A DNA stretch of 64,000 nt from CAXXOK01 sp963678055 (GTDB taxonomy: Bacteria > Bacillota > Clostridia > Christensenellales > Aristaeellaceae). How positions within the stretch are numbered: the stretch's first letter is position 1; every line of letters begins with the position of its first letter. The notes beneath the pieces were generated by a model. It saw nothing but the letters and a program-made list of their open reading frames with translations. It had not been told where the DNA came from and ran no database searches. The position numbers were made by a program, and so were the translations under genes. Where the stretch lies: the NCBI GenBank assembly GCA_963678055.1, contig OY782679.1:1364001-1428000 (forward strand), given 5' to 3'. Positions 58,375 to 64,000 of the stretch are shown here, piece after piece.

Positions 58375-59760
58375 ATGTTCCCACTGGAACCGTGGCAGTG
58401 GCTGATTACAGGGCTGCTTGGGCTTATCGTGATTCTTATCATTGCAGCACTTATCTTGCTGGCTAAACGCAAAAGCGGAGACGGGTTCACACAGCATCTG
58501 CGTATGCTGCAATCCGCCCTCAATGAGGATGGCCTTCGTCAGCGGGAAGAGCTGATGCGAACCCTGCATGCAATGAATGAAAGCATATCGGGGAATTTGA
58601 CCCGGAATGCAGAATATCAGGTGAACCAGTTCTCTGCGCAGGAGAGGCGCCAGGCCCGCATGTACAGCTTTACCGAGGAAAGCTTAAACAAGTTTGAAAC
58701 CCGCATGCAAGCGATTGATAAAACCTTGGAGCAGGAACTGGCCAAGAACGAGACCCGCATCAAGGGAATGCAGGAAATGATTGAAAAATCCATCACAGGG
58801 ATGCGCGCCGATAACGAGAAAAAACTCGATGAAATGCGCAAGACCGTTGATGAAAAACTGCAGGATACCCTCAACAAGCGCTTAACCCAGAGCTTTACCC
58901 AGGTCAGCGAGCGGCTGGAGCAGGTGTATAAATCGCTTGGTGAAGTACACAGGCTGGCCGAAGGCGTGGGGGATTTACGGCGTGTGCTGGGTAACGTAAA
59001 GCGGCGCGGCATATGGGGCGAAATACAGCTTGGGAACCTGCTTGCCGAGGTGCTAACCGAAAAGCAGTTTGAAAGCAATGTCCAGCTGCGCCCCGGCGCA
59101 AAGGAACGCGTTGAGTTTGCCGTGTGCCTGCCTGGGAAAGAGGGGGAGCATCGGGTGTATTTGCCGATTGACTCCAAATTCCCACAGGAGGACTATGCAC
59201 GGCTTGCCGAGGCCAGCGAACAGGGCGATGCGGTAGCCACTGAAGCGGCCCGCGCTGCGCTGGTCAATGCAGTGAAAACCGAGGCAAAGCGTATCGCAAG
59301 CAAGTATATTGATCCGCCATATACCACGGATTTTGCCATGATGTTCTTGCCACTGGAAAGTTTGTATGCCGAGGTCGTGCGCAATGCTGCGCTGGTAGAA
59401 ACCATACAGCGAGAACAGCGCGTCGTAATCGCGGGGCCGAGTACCCTGCTGGCCATGCTCAATAGCCTGCAAATGGGATTCCGTACACTGGCCATCGAGA
59501 AGCGTTCGGCGGAGGTTTGGCGGCTGCTGGGTGCGGTGAAAAGTGACTTTGGGCTATTCTCCCAGGTATTGCAGAGTACGCAGGATAAGCTCAATCAGGC
59601 CAGTAAAACGATTGATAAAGCGTTTGTACGTACGCGCAGCATCGCCCGTAAACTGCGCAGCGTGGAAGAACTGGACGAGGGCGAAAGCAAAAAGCTTCTT
59701 GGAGATATTTACGAGGATACGGATGTTGGTTCGCCAGAAGACGATTCAGATACTGTATAA
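58375..59760 (+). CDS. rmuC: DNA recombination protein RmuC
   Basis: 461 residues. One N-terminal transmembrane helix (LITGLLGLIVILIIAALILLA), a long coiled coil (residues ~40-210) and the RmuC nuclease-like domain with GNVKRRGIWGEIQLGNLLAEVLTEKQFESNVQLRPG, YLPIDSKFPQEDYARL and TDFAMMFLPLESLYAEVV. The PD-(D/E)xK-like residues sit in the PIDSKFP stretch. Proposed to limit inversions at repeats. Start ATG follows GGGAGG. Confidence 0.93.
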   Translation: MFPLEPWQWLITGLLGLIVILIIAALILLAKRKSGDGFTQHLRMLQSALNEDGLRQREELMRTLHAMNESISGNLTRNAEYQVNQFSAQERRQARMYSFTEESLNKFETRMQAIDKTLEQELAKNETRIKGMQEMIEKSITGMRADNEKKLDEMRKTVDEKLQDTLNKRLTQSFTQVSERLEQVYKSLGEVHRLAEGVGDLRRVLGNVKRRGIWGEIQLGNLLAEVLTEKQFESNVQLRPGAKERVEFAVCLPGKEGEHRVYLPIDSKFPQEDYARLAEASEQGDAVATEAARAALVNAVKTEAKRIASKYIDPPYTTDFAMMFLPLESLYAEVVRNAALVETIQREQRVVIAGPSTLLAMLNSLQMGFRTLAIEKRSAEVWRLLGAVKSDFGLFSQVLQSTQDKLNQASKTIDKAFVRTRSIARKLRSVEELDEGESKKLLGDIYEDTDVGSPEDDSDTV

Positions 59761-59921
59761 TCGCTTGTATGCGTTTTTCTTAAAGAATAGTTGGATTTAA
59801 ATCATGCAGCCTCAGGCGTAGCAAAGCCTTGCAGCACAAAAGCTTGCAGGGCTTTGTAACAAGAGGAAGAAAATCTTGCTATTTTCAGCAATCAATGGTT
59901 TAATTGGATAGACTTGCAATG

Positions 59922-59938
59922 AAAGGGGGCTCCCCTTT
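59922..59938 (+). promoter_or_regulatory. Hairpin covering the rbgA ribosome site
   Basis: AAAGGGG (59922-59928) pairs perfectly with CCCCTTT (59932-59938) over a 3-base loop. The left arm is the ribosome site of rbgA and the right arm runs into its TTG start. Translation could be held back by this structure. Confidence 0.5.
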
Positions 59939-60801
59939 TGGATATACAATGGTATCCAGGGCATATGGCCAAAGCGAAGCGGCTGTTAATGCAACAGCTG
60001 TCAAAAGCCGACATCGCTGTGGAGCTTTGCGACGCACGGATTCCGCTGTCCAGCCGTAACCCGGATCTGGATCGCTTATTGGCGGGGAAAACCAGAATAC
60101 TGCTATTATGCAAGGCCGATCTGGCTGATGCCGGGGCAACCGGTCGCTGGCTGCAGTACTTTGAAACCAAAGGCATACAGGCCATGGCCTACGACACCAC
60201 ACCACAGAAAACCAAACGGGTTCGCAATTTGATGGATGTGGCTGCCAAGGCATTTTACGAGCGCGCTGAACGGCGTGGTATTAAGAAAACCTTGCGGGGT
60301 ATGGTGGTTGGTGTGCCAAACGTTGGCAAAAGCACCTTAATCAACCGCCTGACCGGGACTTCCACAACCGATGTGGGCGACCGGCCCGGTATAACCCGCG
60401 CTAATCGCTGGGTAAAGGTCAACCCATATCTGGAACTGCTGGATACCCCCGGCATGCTGTGGCCGAAAATCTCCGATAACAAAGCCGCGATGCGGCTTGC
60501 CTATATCGGAACCATCCGCGATGCCGTGTACGACCAGCTGGAGCTTAGCATCCGCTTGCTGAAAGAACTGCTGGACGACCGCAAAGACGTAACCTGCGAA
60601 CGCTTCAAAATTAAGAATCCCGATGCCGAGGGCTTGGAACTTCTGGATGAAGTCTGCCGCGGGCGGGGATTTTTACTGAAAGGCGGCGTATCGCATTACG
60701 ACCGTGCCTGCGCAGTTATCCTGGATGAATTCCGCGCCGGTAAGCTTGGCCGAATCACTCTGGAGCTTCCGCCTGCGGGCAACGGGGACAAGCGGGGATG
60801 A
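59938..60801 (+). CDS. rbgA: Ribosome biogenesis GTPase RbgA (YlqF)
   Basis: 287 residues. The start motif DIQWYPGHMAKAKRL is diagnostic. It is a circularly permuted GTPase: G4-like LLCKADL comes first, then G1 GVPNVGKSTLINRL, G2 PGITR and G3 DTPGMLWPK. The C-terminal ANTAR-like RNA-binding region follows. Needed for late assembly of the 50S subunit. The start is TTG at 59938, eight bases after GGGGG, with the ribosome site inside a small hairpin. Overlaps rnhB by 4 bases. Confidence 0.95.
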   Translation: MDIQWYPGHMAKAKRLLMQQLSKADIAVELCDARIPLSSRNPDLDRLLAGKTRILLLCKADLADAGATGRWLQYFETKGIQAMAYDTTPQKTKRVRNLMDVAAKAFYERAERRGIKKTLRGMVVGVPNVGKSTLINRLTGTSTTDVGDRPGITRANRWVKVNPYLELLDTPGMLWPKISDNKAAMRLAYIGTIRDAVYDQLELSIRLLKELLDDRKDVTCERFKIKNPDAEGLELLDEVCRGRGFLLKGGVSHYDRACAVILDEFRAGKLGRITLELPPAGNGDKRG

Positions 60802-61436
60802 TGAAACCCAGCGCAAAACGTTTGCAGCGTTCGCAAGAACTGTATCAGCACGATTGTGCGATTGTTGGCTTTGGCCAGTCTCTGGCTGGAATGGATGAGG
60901 TCGGCCGTGGCCCGCTGCTGGGATCGGTTGTTGCCGCCTGCGTGATTATGCCATCAGCACCGGTATTGCCCTGGGTGGATGATTCCAAAAAGCTATCACC
61001 CAAGCGGCGTGATGAGGTCTTTTCGGAGATTGTTGCCCACGCACTCTATATTGGCGTAGGGGAAGCAAGCGCAGAGGAAATCGACGAGATGAATATCCTC
61101 AACGCTACTAAGCTGGCTATGCAGCGCGCGGCAGCGGAAGCGCCAGCGACACTCTGTCTGGTCGACGCGATGCGCGGATTAGACGTACCCTTTGCCGTTA
61201 AGTCGATTATTCACGGCGACGCGGTGAGCTATTCCATCGCAGCGGCGAGTATTGTAGCCAAGGTAACGCGCGATAGGCGGCTGTGCGAACTGGCAGCGTT
61301 GTACCCGCAGTACGCCCTTGCGCAAAACAAGGGATATGGCACACCAGAACACATTGAAGCGCTGAAACGCTTTGGCCCTTGCCCTGAACACAGGCGCACA
61401 TTTATCGGAAAATTCATCGGGGAGACTGCAAGATGA
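60798..61436 (+). CDS. rnhB: Ribonuclease HII
   Basis: 212 residues. Catalytic GMDEVGRGPLLGSVVAACVIM (usually DEAGRGP), DDSKKLSPKRRDEVF, ATKLAMQRAA, LVDAMRGLD and the final acidic motif in SIAAASIVAKVTRDR are in place. Removes RNA from RNA/DNA hybrids and single ribonucleotides. The order rbgA-rnhB is conserved in Bacillota. GGGG just before the start; its stop overlaps the next gene (ATGA). Confidence 0.95.
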   Translation: MMKPSAKRLQRSQELYQHDCAIVGFGQSLAGMDEVGRGPLLGSVVAACVIMPSAPVLPWVDDSKKLSPKRRDEVFSEIVAHALYIGVGEASAEEIDEMNILNATKLAMQRAAAEAPATLCLVDAMRGLDVPFAVKSIIHGDAVSYSIAAASIVAKVTRDRRLCELAALYPQYALAQNKGYGTPEHIEALKRFGPCPEHRRTFIGKFIGETAR

Positions 61437-64000
61437 AAAAACTGCTGCTTGGGCTACTGATCGCGCTGATGCTGCTTGGTAGTGCATCCGCCGATGGTGA
61501 CAACTTACTGAAAAACGGTAGTTTTGAAAACATCAACAATGCGGGCATGCCGGATGATTGGTATACGCTGTCCTATGATAGCATCAGCGGCAACACGCAA
61601 TTTTCTGTGACCGATGAGCAAGCCCATTCAGGCAACTACAGCGCGAAAATAGTCAACCAAAACCTGAACGACGCACGCTTTGTGACCATCGTCAATGTAA
61701 AACCCGAAAGCGTGTATCGCCTTTCGGGATATATTCTTGTAGAGGACATTGCGGATGTAGGCGCTGGGGCGAACTTTGCGCTGGAAGAGGTTTATGCGCG
61801 CTCCGATGGTGTGTATGATACCGATGGCCAGTGGCGCTATGTTGAGTGGTACGGTGAGACGAATTCGGGGCAAACTTCTGTTGAAATCGGCATCCGTTTG
61901 GGCGGGTACGGCTCCGAAAGCAGCGGAACAGCGTATTTTGATGATCTGCGCCTGGAAAAAGTAGATTCCGTTCCTACGGACGTATATGCTGACCTCTGGT
62001 TTAGCTATACAGTGCAGGACGATACAATGGGTCAACAGGCGCTGGACGAGGAAGAATCGGAATCATCAAAAGGCTGGTTTATTGTCCTTGGCCTACTGTT
62101 TCTTGCGCTCGTCTCGCTGGGTATGAAAACATTGCTTGCCGGGGATACGAAAACCCTAAAACCAAAACAGGACAACGCTGTAATTGGTGTGTTTGCACTT
62201 GCAATGGTGGCGGCGTTTGCGCTGCGGTTGATACTGGCTGGAACGATATACGGGTACGAGGTGGATATCGGTTGTTTCTCGGCCTGGAGTCAGCGCATAG
62301 CCACAGTGGGGCCGATCAACTTCTATACATCCGACTATTTCTGCGATTATCCGCCGGGATATATGTTGTTGCTTTGGCCTGTGGGGCAGTTCAAAGCACT
62401 GCTGGGATCGACGGATTCGGCTGGCGTTCTCATCTTGCTTAAGAGCATTCCCATCCTTTGCGACATAATAACGGCGATGCTGCTGTTCGCCTACGCTAAA
62501 AAACGGCTTCCTCTCAAAGCGGCGGCATTTGTCGGCCTGTTCTTTGCATTCAATCCTGCGGTACTGGTTACCGGTTCGGCGTGGGGACAGGTGGATTCCG
62601 TTCTGACCCTGCTTATCGTGATTGCAGCCATACAGGCGATGAAACACCGTTGGCGCATTGCACTACCGGCCTATGTACTGGCAGTGCTAGTAAAACCCCA
62701 GGCACTTTTATTCGGCCCGGTCGCGCTTGCATGGCTGCTGGTCGTCCTGATAAAAACCCCCAAAGCCACGCGCAAAACGCAATGGACGCAGCTGTGGCAA
62801 GGTATCGTGCTCGCCATTGTGGCAGCCGCCGCCGTGGTGCTTCCGTTCCAGCTCAAACAGAATGACCCGCTCTGGCTTTTCAAGCTGTATGAGCAGACCC
62901 TGTCTTCGTATAACTACGCTGTGCTTAACACCGCAAACCTCGCCTTCCTGCTGAAGGGGAACTGGTCCCCGCTCTCGGCAGATATTGGCATGGTGAAACT
63001 ACTCAGCCAATGGATTCCGGTGATTACAGGCATTGTTTTACTGTCCTTTGGGCTTATCAAGCTGAATATTCTTACGTTGTTTAAAGGTTTCCGTGCACGC
63101 CTGCAAACGCTATGGCTGGAGCTTAAAAACAAAGAGACAGGTTCGGACGATAGCCGCAAACTGGTGCTGGCATTGCTATGCGCTGTATTCGGGCTTGCAT
63201 TCCTGCTATCTGCCTTCTGGCCGAGCACGTTCTTACTTTACGGAACAATGTGGATGGTCTGTGTCTATACTGTCGTGCTTTGCTTGCTCGTGATAGAACG
63301 GAAAACGGAAGCGCTGCCGTTTTACATGGCGCTGATGTTGATTGGCGTATACGTGCTGGGGCTTAAAATTCATGAACGCTATCTGTTTGCGGCCACGGCG
63401 TTGCTGCCGCTTGCCTATATCGGAACGAAAGACAAGCGCTTGCTGTGGCTATGCGCCGGGCTGTCGGTAACCACATTTATCAACATCGCAATTGTGCTGG
63501 ATAACTCCATTTTACTGGGAGCGGCAGGGGGTCACCTGAGCACGGATACAAACACCGTCAACGTACTGCTTTGTATCGCTAATCTGCTGCTATGCGGCTA
63601 TGCTGCAATCATTGCGTATACTGGGTTAAAACCATCAAAGCCTGTAAGTACTGAGGCCGGGATATGGCCGTCCGGCAGGGAGAACCATCGCAATCGCCTG
63701 CTGCATCCAAAAGACGCAAGGCTGCATGTATCCGCGCGCGATGTGCTGATTATGGGCATTACTTTTGTGGTGTACTGCGTGGTGGCGTTCACAAATCTGG
63801 GTAGTACAAAAGCGCCGCAAACGGCGTGGGTGGCGGCGAGTGCTGATGATCAGGTGGTGCTGGAGCTGGAGGAAAACACCACGTTTTCTATGCTCTACTA
63901 TGCTGGTGTCAGCTACAATAACTTCACCGTGTCTGTCAGCGATGATGGGGAAACCTGGTCGGATCCCGCCATCTGCCGCATGCGCCAGGGCCTGTGTTAC
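61433..64000 (+). CDS. Polytopic GT-C-type glycosyltransferase with carbohydrate-binding-like ends (3' end outside window)
   Basis: At least 856 residues, open to the window edge. Order: signal peptide (MKKLLLGLLIALMLLGSASA). Then a CBM-like beta domain (LLKNGSFENINNAGMPDDWY ... GTAYFDDLRLEKV, residues ~24-175). A membrane part with about 11-13 spans follows, starting GWFIVLGLLFLALVSLGM. Finally, after a last helix (VLIMGITFVVYCVVAF), an F5/8-type-like domain (VLELEENTTFSMLYYAGVSYNNFTVSVSDDGETWSD). The first external loop has YEVDIGCFSAWSQRI and DYFCDYPPGYML, the Asp-containing loop of GT-C mannosyl/arabinosyl transferases that use polyprenyl-phosphate sugars. Likely a surface glycosyltransferase. 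It overlaps rnhB by 4 bases. Confidence 0.75.
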   Translation, partial: MKKLLLGLLIALMLLGSASADGDNLLKNGSFENINNAGMPDDWYTLSYDSISGNTQFSVTDEQAHSGNYSAKIVNQNLNDARFVTIVNVKPESVYRLSGYILVEDIADVGAGANFALEEVYARSDGVYDTDGQWRYVEWYGETNSGQTSVEIGIRLGGYGSESSGTAYFDDLRLEKVDSVPTDVYADLWFSYTVQDDTMGQQALDEEESESSKGWFIVLGLLFLALVSLGMKTLLAGDTKTLKPKQDNAVIGVFALAMVAAFALRLILAGTIYGYEVDIGCFSAWSQRIATVGPINFYTSDYFCDYPPGYMLLLWPVGQFKALLGSTDSAGVLILLKSIPILCDIITAMLLFAYAKKRLPLKAAAFVGLFFAFNPAVLVTGSAWGQVDSVLTLLIVIAAIQAMKHRWRIALPAYVLAVLVKPQALLFGPVALAWLLVVLIKTPKATRKTQWTQLWQGIVLAIVAAAAVVLPFQLKQNDPLWLFKLYEQTLSSYNYAVLNTANLAFLLKGNWSPLSADIGMVKLLSQWIPVITGIVLLSFGLIKLNILTLFKGFRARLQTLWLELKNKETGSDDSRKLVLALLCAVFGLAFLLSAFWPSTFLLYGTMWMVCVYTVVLCLLVIERKTEALPFYMALMLIGVYVLGLKIHERYLFAATALLPLAYIGTKDKRLLWLCAGLSVTTFINIAIVLDNSILLGAAGGHLSTDTNTVNVLLCIANLLLCGYAAIIAYTGLKPSKPVSTEAGIWPSGRENHRNRLLHPKDARLHVSARDVLIMGITFVVYCVVAFTNLGSTKAPQTAWVAASADDQVVLELEENTTFSMLYYAGVSYNNFTVSVSDDGETWSDPAICRMRQGLCY

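Overview
The window looks like a chromosomal segment of a low-to-mid GC member of the Bacillota, class Clostridia (order not resolvable by eye). The reasons are strong AGGAGG-type ribosome sites, TTGACA/TATAAT promoters, TTG and GTG starts, short overlapping operons, and Firmicutes-type genes: an RbgA GTPase, a YhaM-like HD protein, an NfnAB transhydrogenase, a Gx transporter with NusG domain II and FMN-binding partners, and an Opp system whose binding protein has no lipobox. I saw no rRNA, tRNA, CRISPR array, insertion sequence or prophage.

Layout. 1-1.4 kb: a secreted SH3/peptidoglycan-binding protein (cut by the window edge) and a small His/Cys-rich membrane protein. 1.6-16.6 kb: a surface-polysaccharide locus. 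It holds an ABC exporter of the TagGH/RgpCD type, an RgpF-like protein with a ParB-like tail, the four dTDP-L-rhamnose genes rfbACBD and a family-2 glycosyltransferase. Between its two halves (about 4.95-11.9 kb) lies a visibly AT-richer block on the opposite strand with its own promoter and a closing hairpin. That block encodes a COG5610-type HAD protein, a GT52/polysialyltransferase-like protein, a KdsB-type CMP-sugar synthetase, a HAD phosphatase and a DRE-TIM aldolase fusion. Together they suggest synthesis and transfer of a 3-deoxy-2-keto sugar acid made with an aldolase instead of the usual PEP-dependent synthase.

16.5-21 kb: accessory metabolic and envelope genes (YHYH/SH3 protein, M28 peptidase, Gal-binding-like protein, tandem GNAT, methyltransferase). 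21-27 kb: a five-gene polyamine operon (speA-speE-speB-CASDH-nspC) preceded by a roughly 365-nt, promoter-driven, hairpin-rich RNA ending in an intrinsic terminator just before the speA ribosome site. This is the best candidate for an undescribed regulatory RNA here. 27-34 kb: a TetR/RND pump pair, then a Fur-family regulator and znuACB with a perfect operator-like palindrome. 34.4-42 kb: a complete oligopeptide ABC transporter (oppABCDF) whose OppC has a large extracytoplasmic insertion.

42-51 kb: DUF1292 protein, ridA-nfnA-nfnB, adenine deaminase, NusG_II-Gx-FMN-binding operon, an XRE regulator, a zinc-ribbon protein and a lipoprotein. 51-61.4 kb: housekeeping replication, repair and ribosome genes (yhaM, dnaB, rplI, a Spo0B-like kinase, rarA; then DUF4097, ebfC, recR, rmuC, rbgA, rnhB). 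61.4 kb to the end: a large polytopic GT-C-type glycosyltransferase with carbohydrate-binding-like ends, running off the window.

Where the longest reading frame started upstream of a good ribosome site, I moved the start to the site-supported codon and said so. All functions are from reading motifs and context. No database search was possible.
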